Source: Streptomyces sp. TRM68416
GTDB lineage: Bacteria; Actinomycetota; Actinomycetes; Streptomycetales; Streptomycetaceae
DNA length: 64,000 bases
Assembly (NCBI RefSeq): GCF_014596915.1
Contig: NZ_JACVWU010000019.1
Span: forward strand, 62,001-126,000
Reading direction: 5' to 3'
This document shows, piece by piece, positions 37,935 through 45,314 of this stretch. Made by a program: the position numbers and the translations under genes. The first letter of the stretch is position 1, and every line of letters starts with the position of its first letter. The notes beneath the pieces were generated by a model. The model was not told the origin of the DNA, made no database searches, and worked only from the letters and a program-made list of their open reading frames with translations.

Positions 37935-39038
37935 TCAACCGACGACCCGTCCGTTCAGCACGATCCGGCGCGGCGCCGCCAGGACGCGTACGTCGGCCCG
38001 GGGGTCCGTCTCGTACACCACCAGGTCGGCCGGGGCGCCCTCGTCGAGGCCGGGGCGGCCCAGCCAGGCGCGGGCCGCCCAGGTCGTCGCCGCGAGGGCG
38101 TCGGCGGCGGGCAGTCCGGCGGTGACCAGTTCCTCGACCTCGGCGGCGACCAGGCCGTGCGGCAGGGTGCCGCCGGCGTCGGTGCCGACGAACACCGGGA
38201 TGCCGGCGTCGTAGGCGGAGCGGACGGTGTCGTAGCGGCGTTCGTGGAGCCGGCGCATATGGGCCGACCAGCGGGGGAACTTGGCCTCGCCGCCCTCGGC
38301 GAGCCTGGGGAAGGTGGCGATGTTGACCAGGGTGGGCACGATGGCGACGCCCCGCTCGGCGAACAGCGGGATCAGGTCATCGGTCAGGCCCGTGGCGTGC
38401 TCGATGCAGTCGATGCCGGACTCCACCAGGTCGCGCAGGGAGCTTTCGGCGAAGCAGTGGGCGGTGACGCGGGCGCCCAGGCGGTGGGCCTCGGCGATGG
38501 CCGCCCGGGCCGCCTCCCGGGGCCAGCTGGGGGCGAGGTCGCCGAGGTCGCGGTCGATCCAGTCGCCGACCAGCTTCACCCAGCCGTCGCCGCGCCGGGC
38601 CTCCCGGGCGACGTAGGCGACCAGGTCCTCGGGCTCGATCTCGTGGGCGTAGCCGCGCAGGTAGCGGCGGGTGCGGGCGATGTGCCGGCCCGCGCGGACG
38701 ATCTTCGGGAGGTCCGCGCGGTCGTCGACCCAGCGGGTGTCGGAGGGCGAGCCGGCGTCGCGGATCAGCAGGGTGCCGGCCTCGCGGTCGGCGAGGGCCT
38801 GCTTTTCGGCCACGTCCTTGTCGACCGGCCCGTGCGCGCCGAGGCCGACGTGGCAGTGGGCGTCGACGAGGCCGGGCAGCGCCCAGCCCGTCACCGTGCG
38901 CACGTCGCGGGCGCCGGCGCCGGCGCCGGCGGGACGGTCGTAGGAGATACGGCCGTCCACGACCCACAGGTCGTCCCGGACGTCGTCGGGTCCGACCAGG
39001 ATCCGGCCCCTGACATGCAGCACCGCTCGATCGTTCAT
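37935..39038 (-). CDS. amidohydrolase family protein (imidazolonepropionase/prolidase-like)
   Basis: A 367-residue TIM-barrel metal hydrolase. The first ligand motif LVDAHCHVG gives HxH, later His residues lie in GARVTAHCFAES and CIEHATGLTD, and the final Asp in VFVGTDAGGTLPHG. A lysine in DGWVKLVGDW may be the carbamylated bridging ligand. These are the marks of the amidohydrolase superfamily (cyclic amide, imidazole or peptide hydrolysis). Substrate cannot be told. ATG 39038 has AAGGTG six bases upstream; a GTG at 39047 is also possible. It is 30 bases downstream of the LmbE-type deacetylase and probably co-transcribed. Confidence 0.85.
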   Translation of the reverse strand: MNDRAVLHVRGRILVGPDDVRDDLWVVDGRISYDRPAGAGAGARDVRTVTGWALPGLVDAHCHVGLGAHGPVDKDVAEKQALADREAGTLLIRDAGSPSDTRWVDDRADLPKIVRAGRHIARTRRYLRGYAHEIEPEDLVAYVAREARRGDGWVKLVGDWIDRDLGDLAPSWPREAARAAIAEAHRLGARVTAHCFAESSLRDLVESGIDCIEHATGLTDDLIPLFAERGVAIVPTLVNIATFPRLAEGGEAKFPRWSAHMRRLHERRYDTVRSAYDAGIPVFVGTDAGGTLPHGLVAAEVEELVTAGLPAADALAATTWAARAWLGRPGLDEGAPADLVVYETDPRADVRVLAAPRRIVLNGRVVG

Positions 39039-39068
39039 GGACGGCACCTTAGCCAGGCCCCCGCGGGG

Positions 39069-39860
39069 TCACTGTTCCCAGGGTGGCGGGCCTTCGAAGG
39101 CGAGCATGTGCACGTCGAAGAGGACGGCGGCCTGCACGCCGAGGGCGGGTCCGGCCTGGTGGGCGGCCCAGGTGAGGAAGGGGCGGGGTTCGAAGGACCG
39201 GTCGCCGAGGCCCTTGGTGTACTCGGCGTGGGCGGCCAGGGAGGCGATGCCCCGTTCCAGCGGCTCGCCCGTGACGTCCACGCCGTGGGTGGGCCGCTCC
39301 GCACCGGCGAAGCACACGAAGCGGATGCCGCCCCAGGGTTCGAGGCCCTCGTCGGCGAGTTCGGGGAAGATCCACCGGTTGCCCGCGTCCCGGGCCGCGT
39401 CGAGCGCGGCGAGGCCCACCGCCCGGTGGTCGGCCTGGTTGACCAGGCCGCCGACCATGCGCACCGTGAACGCGCCCGAGACGAGCACCTGCGGGCGGTG
39501 GCGGCGGATCGCCCGCACGACGTCCCGGCGCAGGTCGAGGCCGTACTCCACGGTTCCGTCGCGGTGGTCGAGGAACTCGACCGTGTCCACGCCCACCTCA
39601 CGCGCCCCCGCCCGCTCCTCGGCCTCGCGCAGCGGGCCGACCCGGTCCGGGTGCATCGCGTCGATGCCCGCCTCGCCGCGGGTGGCCAGGAGGTAGGTGA
39701 CGTGCTTGCCCTGGGCCGTCCAGCGGGCCACGGCCGACGCCGTTCCGTACTCGATGTCGTCCGGGTGCGCGGCCACGGCCAGGCAGCGCTCCCAGTCCTC
39801 CGGCAACGGGGGCAGCGGCGCGGCGGCCGCGAAGCCGCCCGCCTCGTCGAGAGTCGTCAT
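39069..39860 (-). CDS. LmbE-like (GlcNAc-PI/MshB/Mca type) zinc deacetylase
   Basis: A 263-residue protein with the zinc site AVAAHPDDIEYG near residues 29-40, plus VNQADHRAVGLAALDAARD carrying the second His set. This is the PIG-L/LmbE fold, which in actinobacteria includes mycothiol enzymes MshB and Mca and antibiotic-tailoring deacetylases. The C-terminal region differs from what I recall of MshB, so I leave it as an unassigned amidase or deacetylase. It stands between the amidohydrolase and the amino-acid ABC transporter on the same strand, with a 54-base gap from the latter. Confidence 0.85.
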   Translation of the reverse strand: MTTLDEAGGFAAAAPLPPLPEDWERCLAVAAHPDDIEYGTASAVARWTAQGKHVTYLLATRGEAGIDAMHPDRVGPLREAEERAGAREVGVDTVEFLDHRDGTVEYGLDLRRDVVRAIRRHRPQVLVSGAFTVRMVGGLVNQADHRAVGLAALDAARDAGNRWIFPELADEGLEPWGGIRFVCFAGAERPTHGVDVTGEPLERGIASLAAHAEYTKGLGDRSFEPRPFLTWAAHQAGPALGVQAAVLFDVHMLAFEGPPPWEQ

Positions 39861-39914
39861 GGCCGAATGATGACGTTCCCGAGCTCTGGGCGAAAGGGGA
39901 ATGTCTGTCCGGTT

Positions 39915-40709
39915 TTATCGGCTTTCGCCCACCTGGTCCGACGTCTCCTCCTCCACCTCGGCCATCGCGGGGTCGAGGAGGCGGGAGAGGAAGTGCCGGG
40001 TGCGTTCGTGCCGGGGGTTGCCGATGACCTGTTCGGGGCTGCCGTCCTCGACGATCACGCCGCCGTCCATGAAGACGACCCGGTCGGCGACCTCGCGGGC
40101 GAAGGTCATCTCGTGGGTGACGACCATCATGGTCATGCCCTCGTTCGCCAGCATGCGCATGACGGCGAGGACGTCCCCGACCAGTTCCGGGTCGAGGGCG
40201 GAGGTCGGCTCGTCGAAGAGCATCACCTCGGGTCCCATGGCGAGCGCCCGGGCGATGGCGACGCGCTGCTGCTGGCCGCCGGAGAGGGAGGCGGGGTAGG
40301 CGCCCGCCTTCTCCGCCAGGCCCACCCGCTCCAGGTTCTCGGCGGCGATCTTCGCGGCCTGCTCCTTGCCGCGCCCGAGCACCCGGCGCTGCGGCAGCGT
40401 GAGGTTCTCGGTCACGGTCAGGTGCGGGAAGAGGTTGAACTGCTGGAAGACCATGCCGATACGGCGGCGTACGGCGTCGATGTCGACGTCGGGATCGGTG
40501 AGTTCCGTGCCGCCGACGAACACCTGGCCCTCGGTGGGCTCTTCGAGCAGGTTGACGCAGCGCAGCAGCGTGGACTTGCCGGAGCCGGAGGGGCCGATGA
40601 CGCACACGACCTCGCCCTGGCGGATCTCCAGGTCGATGCCCTTGAGGACCTCGTTGTCGCCGAAGGACTTGTGCAGGCCCCGGACTTCGATCTCTGCCAT
40701 GGCACTCAC
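39915..40709 (-). CDS. polar amino-acid ABC transporter, ATP-binding subunit (GluA/GlnQ-like)
   Basis: A 264-residue ABC ATPase with Walker A GPSGSGKSTLLRC, Q-loop FQQFNLFPHLT, signature LSGGQQQRVAIARAL, Walker B MLFDEPTSALD and H-loop VVTHEM. FQQFNLFPHLTVTENL and the length are typical of polar amino-acid importers. I start at the GTG at 40709, which overlaps the permease stop (GTGA) and has GGAGG seven bases upstream; an ATG at 40700 is three codons inside. The C-terminal acidic tail (EVEEETSDQ) is unusual but harmless. Glutamate or glutamine is the likely substrate class. Confidence 0.93.
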   Translation of the reverse strand: MSAMAEIEVRGLHKSFGDNEVLKGIDLEIRQGEVVCVIGPSGSGKSTLLRCVNLLEEPTEGQVFVGGTELTDPDVDIDAVRRRIGMVFQQFNLFPHLTVTENLTLPQRRVLGRGKEQAAKIAAENLERVGLAEKAGAYPASLSGGQQQRVAIARALAMGPEVMLFDEPTSALDPELVGDVLAVMRMLANEGMTMMVVTHEMTFAREVADRVVFMDGGVIVEDGSPEQVIGNPRHERTRHFLSRLLDPAMAEVEEETSDQVGESR

Positions 40710-41563
40710 TTCACGGCCTCCTGGGCCTTGGCCTCCATGCGGCGCACGACGAAGCCGAGCGGGATCGTGATCAGCAGGTAGCACAGGCCCGCGACCAGGA
40801 TCGGCGTGGAGTTGGCGGTCGTACTGGCCAGGTCCCGGCCGAACTTGGACAGTTCGCGTTCCTCCAGGGTGACGCCGAGGAACAGCACCAGCGAGGAGTC
40901 CTTGAAGAGCAGGACGAGTTCGTTGGTCAGCGGCGGCAGGATGATCCGGAACGCCTGCGGGATGATGATCGAGACCATGGCCCGGGCGGGCGAGAAGCCC
41001 AGCGAACGGGCGGCTTCCATCTGTCCCTTGGGCACCGCCTGGATGCCGGCCCGGATCGTCTCCGCCATGTAGGCGGCGGCGACCAGGCCGAGCGCCAGCG
41101 CGACCTTGCCGTAGGTGCCGCCGGGGATCTCGGTGCCCGGGAAGGCCAGCGGGACGGCCACGCCGATGAAGATGAAGATGAGCAGGGCGGGCAGGCCGCG
41201 GAAGATCTCGATGTAGATCCCGGCGAGCCAGCGGTAGGGGCCGACCGAGGACAGCCGCATCAGTGCGACGACCATGCCGAGGGCCAGGCCGAAGGCGAAG
41301 CCGGACACGGTGTACAGCACCGTGTTCTTCAGCGCCAGGGTGATGATCTCGGGGAACATCTGTTCCGCGATGTCCGTCTGCGCGAACTGGTTCCGCAGCC
41401 GACCCCAGTCGGCCGCGGCCGCGAATCCGGCCACGGCCGCGGCGAAGACGACGTACTGGATGCCGCGTGACAGACGGCGCTTCTGACGCCGGGTCAGTCC
41501 CTTTTTCCTCGGCTGGAGTTGCCCGTTCTTCCTGGGCTGGAGCGGTGCGTCCGTATCCGTCAT
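40706..41563 (-). CDS. polar amino-acid ABC transporter, permease subunit
   Basis: A 285-residue HisM/GlnP-type permease. The first 35 residues are basic and cytoplasmic, with a duplicated QPRK motif (LQPRKNGQLQPRKKG). About six helices follow. The coupling (EAA-like) loop is MEAARSLGFSPARAMVSII, which docks to the ATPase. Only one permease gene is present, so the transporter probably uses a permease homodimer, in contrast to the two-permease gluABCD system. The ATG overlaps the binding-protein stop (ATGA). Confidence 0.92.
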   Translation of the reverse strand: MTDTDAPLQPRKNGQLQPRKKGLTRRQKRRLSRGIQYVVFAAAVAGFAAAADWGRLRNQFAQTDIAEQMFPEIITLALKNTVLYTVSGFAFGLALGMVVALMRLSSVGPYRWLAGIYIEIFRGLPALLIFIFIGVAVPLAFPGTEIPGGTYGKVALALGLVAAAYMAETIRAGIQAVPKGQMEAARSLGFSPARAMVSIIIPQAFRIILPPLTNELVLLFKDSSLVLFLGVTLEERELSKFGRDLASTTANSTPILVAGLCYLLITIPLGFVVRRMEAKAQEAVK

Positions 41564-42417
41564 GAGGCGGACGGGGAAGCGGAGGCCGCCGACTCGTCGT
41601 ACGGGCCGATCCACTGCTCGTAGATCTTCTTGTAGGTGCCGTCGGACTTGGCGTCCGCGATGGCCTTGTTGATGGCCTCGCGGAGCTTGTCGTTGCCCTT
41701 CTTCATCGTGAAGCCGTACTGCTCGCCGGTGTTGATCTGCTCGGCGACCTCGAAGGCGTCGGCGTTGGCCTTGTCCTTCAGCCAGCCCTGGACAACCGGG
41801 TAGTCGATGACGACGGCGTCGACCTGGCCGGTGCGCAGGCCGTTGAGGACGGCGTCGGAGGACTCGAAGGAGACCGGGTTCAGGCCCTTGCTCTTGGCGT
41901 AGTCCTCGCCGGTGGTCTGCGCCTGGGCGCCGACCTTCTTGCCCTTGAGGCCGGCGAAGGACGTGATGCCGCTGTCCTTGTCCGCGAGGACGGCCTGGGT
42001 GGCCTCGAAGTACGGGTCCGAGAAGTCGACGTTCTTCTTGCGCTCCTCGGTGATGGTCATGCCGGCCGCGGCCAGGTCGCACTGGCCGGCGTTGAGGGAG
42101 CCACCGGTCTTGAAGTTCTCGAACGGCTGGTCGACGATCTGCTGCTTCACCCCGAGGTCGTCGGCGACGAGGTCGATCAGGGCGACGTCGAAGCCCTGCA
42201 CCTTGCCGTCGATCTCCGACTGGAAGGGCGGATAGGGCAGGTGGGTGCAGGTGGTGAGCTGCCCCGCCTTGACCAGTTCGACACCGCCGGCGGCGGTCTT
42301 CGTGCCGTTGCCGCTGCCGCCGTCGTCGTCGGAGGAGCAGCCGGCCACGAGCACCAGCCCGGCCGTCGCGGTGGTGGCGGCCAGAATGCGGGTCCGGCGC
42401 CCGAAGGTCGTCTTCAC
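41560..42417 (-). CDS. polar amino-acid ABC transporter, substrate-binding lipoprotein
   Basis: A 285-residue lipoprotein. The signal sequence ends in the lipobox LVAGC, with Cys about residue 27 followed by a SSDDDGGSGNG linker. The mature part is a bacterial extracellular solute-binding family 3 domain: TCTHLPYPPFQSEIDGKVQG, GFDVALIDLVADDLG, MTITEERKKNVDFSDPY and KVGAQAQTTGEDYAK. These are typical of glutamate, glutamine or related amino-acid receptors. GTG 42417 follows AGGAGG. It is the first gene of a three-gene operon with overlapping starts, behind a strong-looking promoter. Confidence 0.92.
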   Translation of the reverse strand: MKTTFGRRTRILAATTATAGLVLVAGCSSDDDGGSGNGTKTAAGGVELVKAGQLTTCTHLPYPPFQSEIDGKVQGFDVALIDLVADDLGVKQQIVDQPFENFKTGGSLNAGQCDLAAAGMTITEERKKNVDFSDPYFEATQAVLADKDSGITSFAGLKGKKVGAQAQTTGEDYAKSKGLNPVSFESSDAVLNGLRTGQVDAVVIDYPVVQGWLKDKANADAFEVAEQINTGEQYGFTMKKGNDKLREAINKAIADAKSDGTYKKIYEQWIGPYDESAASASPSAS

Positions 42418-42451
42418 GGGGGAGCCTCCTGTGGGGGAACTAAGGGTTCCG

Positions 42452-42480
42452 ATTATAAGGAGAAGTTTGAGGTCCTCAAA
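42452..42480 (-). promoter_or_regulatory. consensus-like sigma-70 promoter overlapped by a perfect palindrome, driving the ABC operon
   Basis: Read on the minus strand, TTGAGG and TATAAT are separated by 16 bases; TATAAT (complement of 42452-42457) is a perfect -10 hexamer, rare in this GC-rich genome. A perfect 7+7 palindrome, TTTGAGG-T-CCTCAAA (42466-42480), covers the -35 side and spacer, so a dimeric repressor bound there would block RNA polymerase. The operon start codon lies about 35 bases downstream of the -10. It could also influence the divergent aminotransferase gene. Confidence 0.65.
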
Positions 42481-42520
42481 TCAAACCCATGGCCTGGGGG
42501 CCGTTCGACCTAAGAACTCG

Positions 42521-42570
42521 GCGGTCGGAGGGGCGGAGGCAGCGGTCGGAGGGGCGGCGGCAGCGGCCGG
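42521..42570. repeat. 21-bp tandem repeat upstream of the aminotransferase gene
   Basis: Two full 21-base units starting GCGGTCGGAGGGGCGG (42521-42541 and 42542-42562), differing at one base, and a partial third (GCGGCCGG). The array ends about 46 bases before the aminotransferase start codon. It may be a slippage product and could vary between strains. Confidence 0.7.
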
Positions 42571-42615
42571 ATACCCTCGTCTGCGTCGACCCTCGTGAAC
42601 GAAGAGAGCACCGCC

Positions 42616-43716
42616 GTGACCCACCCCTTCCTGGACCTCGCCCCGCTGAGCGCAGCGCAGTTCGCCTCGATCGAGGACCGGGTGGCGCGACTGCTGGGCA
42701 CCGAGCAGGACGTCGTGATCATGCAGGGTGAGGCGCTGCTGCCGCTGGAGGGCGCGATCCGTGCCACCGCCGGTCCCGGCACGACCGCGCTGAACGTGAT
42801 CACCGGCCCGTACGGGCAGACCTTCGGCGACTGGCTGCGGGACTGCGGCGCGACGGTGATCGATCTGGCGGTGCCGTTCCACACGGCGGTGACGGCGGAA
42901 CAGATCCGTGCGGCCTTCGCCGAGCACCCGGAGATCGACTTCGTGTCGCTGGTGCATGCGGAGGCGGCGACCGGCAACACGAACCCGGTCGCGGAGATCG
43001 GTGAGGTGGTCCGGTCGCACGGCGCCCTGTTCTACCTGGACGCGGTCGCCTCGATCGGCGCGGAGCCGGTGCTGCCGGACGCGTGGGGCGTCGACCTGTG
43101 CGTGATCGGGGCGCAGAAGGCGATGGGCGGTCCGGCGGGCGTTTCGGCGGTGTCGGTGAGCGAGCGGGCGTGGGCCCGGATGGCGGCGAATCCGCGGGCG
43201 CCGCGTCGCTCGTACCTCTCCCTGCTGGACTGGAAGGAGCGCTGGATCGACGGTGGCCGGCGGGCGCTGCTGCACGCTCCGGCGCAGTTGGAGATGCTGG
43301 CGCTGGATGCCTGCGTGGCGCGGATCGAGGCGGACGGTCTCGACGCGGTGATGGGCCGCCATGGGCTCGCCGCGGCGGCCACGCGCGCGGGTGCGGTGGC
43401 GCTGGGCGGGGGGCTTGAGCCGTACGTGTACGAGGCGCGGGAGGCGGCCCCCGTCGCCACGACCCTGCGGACTCCGGCCGGGGTGGTGGCGTCGGAGCTG
43501 GTGGACGGCGCCCTTTCGGCCGACCCGACGCTGCCGCTGGCCGCGGGTGGGGGTGCGCTGGCCAAGGAGATGATCCGGGTCAATCACTACGGGGCCGACG
43601 CGACGGTGGAGACGGTACGGCGGTGTCTGGCGGCGCTGGGGGCGGGGCTTGCGGAGCGGGGGCTGGACGTGGATGCGGACGGGGCGGTGCGGGCTGTGGA
43701 GGGGGTCGGGCGGTAG
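42616..43716 (+). CDS. PLP-dependent class V aminotransferase (alanine-glyoxylate/serine-pyruvate type)
   Basis: A 366-residue fold-type I PLP enzyme. LLPLEGAIRATAGPG, VHAEAATGNTNPVAEIGEVV and FYLDAVASIG are the cofactor-binding blocks, and the Schiff-base lysine lies in CVIGAQKAMGGPAGVSAV. The C-terminus (GALAKEMIRVNHYGADAT) matches aminotransferases that deaminate alanine, serine or similar small amino acids, some acting on phosphonates. Specific substrate is unknown. I start at GTG 42616, which has a GAAGAGAG site seven bases upstream; GTG 42595 is also in frame. It is divergent from the amino-acid ABC operon. Confidence 0.85.
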   Translation: MTHPFLDLAPLSAAQFASIEDRVARLLGTEQDVVIMQGEALLPLEGAIRATAGPGTTALNVITGPYGQTFGDWLRDCGATVIDLAVPFHTAVTAEQIRAAFAEHPEIDFVSLVHAEAATGNTNPVAEIGEVVRSHGALFYLDAVASIGAEPVLPDAWGVDLCVIGAQKAMGGPAGVSAVSVSERAWARMAANPRAPRRSYLSLLDWKERWIDGGRRALLHAPAQLEMLALDACVARIEADGLDAVMGRHGLAAAATRAGAVALGGGLEPYVYEAREAAPVATTLRTPAGVVASELVDGALSADPTLPLAAGGGALAKEMIRVNHYGADATVETVRRCLAALGAGLAERGLDVDADGAVRAVEGVGR

Positions 43717-43743
43717 TCGCGCGGGGGGATGCGGGCCCGGCTT

Positions 43744-43872
43744 ATTTCGCCCCCGCCGCCCCTACCCGTCCCGTCCCCAGGGGCTCCGCCCCTTCGACCC
43801 CGCCAGGGGCTCCGCCCCCCTGGACCCCCGTTCGGCCTGAACGGCCTCGTCCTCAAACGCCGGACGGGCTGG
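43744..43872 (+). repeat. dispersed GC-rich intergenic repeat, second copy of the cobB insert
   Basis: The block from TTTCGCCCCC to CGGACGGGCTGG matches 22481-22587 inside cobB. Here it contains two successive GGGGCTCCGCCCC elements (an internal duplication absent from the cobB copy), then ACCCCCGTTCGG, then the shared 20-mer CCTCGTCCTCAAACGCCGGA. The element can fold on itself and may serve as a terminator after the aminotransferase gene. It lies between two same-strand genes. Confidence 0.75.
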
Positions 43873-43953
43873 ATGTAGCGGCCGACGTCGGCGAGGGGCC
43901 CTCCACGGGTGGGTGGGGGATCGGGATGGCAACCGCCATGTCACGCTGGCCCT

Positions 43954-44484
43954 ATGACTGCTGACGCGCGCCCCACCCTCCCCGATGGTCGTCCCGTTCC
44001 CCTCATGACCGGGCCGGAGCGGCCCATGTTGGAGAGTTGGCTGGACTTTCATCGGGCCACGCTGGAGGTGAAGTGTGCCGGGCTGGACGACGGGCAGGCG
44101 CGGGTCGCCTCGGCGGCGCCGTCGGAGCTGACGTTGTTGGGGCTGGTGCAGCATCTGGCGGAGGTGGAGCGGAACTGGTTCCGGCGGGCGTTCGGGGACG
44201 CCGGGCTGCCGCCCGTGTTCGACGAGGCCACCGGGTACCGGCTCAGTCCGGAACGGGGGCTCGACGAGGCGCTGTCGGTGTGGCGGCGGGAGATCGAGCG
44301 CGGCCGGGAGGTGTGCGCGGGGCGCTCGCTGGACGACGTGGGGCACATTCCGGACGAGGGGCCGATGGGCGGGGCGGAGATCAGCCTGCGCTGGGTGTTC
44401 CTGCACATGATCGAGGAGTACGCCCGCCACAACGGACATGCCGACATCCTGCGCGAGCGTATCGACGGGGTTATCGGATTCTGA
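43954..44484 (+). CDS. DinB/DUF664 family protein
   Basis: A 176-residue four-helix-bundle protein of the DinB superfamily. The first metal-binding His lies in LLGLVQHLAEVERNWFRR and the others in VFLHMIEEYARHNGHADILR, the classic DUF664 arrangement. Actinobacterial members include mycothiol-dependent transferases and isomerases. The ATG at 43954 has no visible Shine-Dalgarno, so the mRNA may be leaderless; the open frame extends to 43909. It lies between a dispersed repeat and the ectoine promoter region and shows no operon partner. Confidence 0.85.
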   Translation: MTADARPTLPDGRPVPLMTGPERPMLESWLDFHRATLEVKCAGLDDGQARVASAAPSELTLLGLVQHLAEVERNWFRRAFGDAGLPPVFDEATGYRLSPERGLDEALSVWRREIERGREVCAGRSLDDVGHIPDEGPMGGAEISLRWVFLHMIEEYARHNGHADILRERIDGVIGF

Positions 44485-44778
44485 ATTCGGCGTAATTCTG
44501 GAATTCTTTTCCAGCTTTTCCAGGGCAGCTTCCCATTATCTTCTGCCCGGTTTCGCGGAGGCTAAACACAAAGATTTAGCGAACGTCAAACGGAGTAATT
44601 CGGACAGATCTCGCGCGGATTACACGACTGTGACGCGTCCCACAGTGCGCCCGTTATGCGGCTTATGCAACGCACAAAACCACACATATCACCCCTCGCG
44701 CGAATAACATATCGGTCCCGTATACGTAACCCCACACGGCCATGCATTTTTGAATTTTGCTCGGTAAGTTCAATTCGC
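44485..44778 (+). promoter_or_regulatory. AT-rich ectoine promoter region with inverted repeats
   Basis: These 294 bases carry no supported gene and are far richer in A+T than the surroundings. Visible elements are GCTAAA-N8-TTTAGC (44561-44566 / 44575-44580), ACTGTG-N8-CACAGT (44627-44632 / 44641-44646), and TTGAA-N14-TTCAA just before the ectA start (from about 44751). Ectoine operons are induced by salt and heat, so these are candidate operator or DNA-bending sites. A specific regulator cannot be named. The start codon has only a weak GTAAG site. Confidence 0.6.
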
Positions 44779-45285
44779 ATGACTGCCGCACAAGCAGACC
44801 TGCAAATCGACCGGCCGACGGTGGCAGACGGCGCCGCACTGTGGCGGATCGCCAGAGACTCCAAGGCCCTCGACCTCAACTCGTCCTACAGCTATCTGCT
44901 GTGGTGCCGCGACTTCGCCGGCACCTCGGCGGTCGCCCGCGACGAGCACGGGGAGCCGGTCGGCTTCGTCACCGGATACGTACGGCCCGACCACCCCCGC
45001 ACCCTGCTCGTCTGGCAGGTGGCGGTGGACGACGCCCACCGCGGGCGAGGCGTCGCCGCCTCGCTGCTCGACGGGCTCGTCGCACGGATCGGCGCCGAGC
45101 GCGGTCTCAGCACCGTCGAGACCACGATCACGCCGGGCAACACCGCCTCCGAGCGGCTGTTCACCGCGTTCGCCGAGCGGCACGGCGCGCGCCTGGAGCG
45201 CGAGGTGCTGTTCGGCACCGGCCTGTTCCCCGACGGGCCGCACGACCCCGAAGTCCTGTACCGCATCGGTCCCCTCTCCCTCTGA
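44779..45285 (+). CDS. ectA: L-2,4-diaminobutyrate acetyltransferase EctA
   Basis: A 168-residue GNAT acetyltransferase, second step of ectoine synthesis: acetyl-CoA plus diaminobutyrate gives N-gamma-acetyl-diaminobutyrate. DSKALDLNSSYSYLLWCRDF is the EctA substrate-site signature, the acetyl-CoA loop is DDAHRGRGVAASLL, and VETTITPGNTASERLFTAFA follows as in the family. The ATG at 44779 is the only start that fits. EctB follows 29 bases downstream. Confidence 0.95.
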   Translation: MTAAQADLQIDRPTVADGAALWRIARDSKALDLNSSYSYLLWCRDFAGTSAVARDEHGEPVGFVTGYVRPDHPRTLLVWQVAVDDAHRGRGVAASLLDGLVARIGAERGLSTVETTITPGNTASERLFTAFAERHGARLEREVLFGTGLFPDGPHDPEVLYRIGPLSL

Positions 45286-45314
45286 CCTCCCCACGTACCG
45301 AGGAGCGATTCGTC

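Noticed and set aside
37281..40781. Plus-strand frame of over 1100 codons spanning several minus-strand genes
   Set aside because: It crosses the LAETG, amidohydrolase, LmbE and ABC ATPase genes on the other strand, all of which carry conserved motifs.
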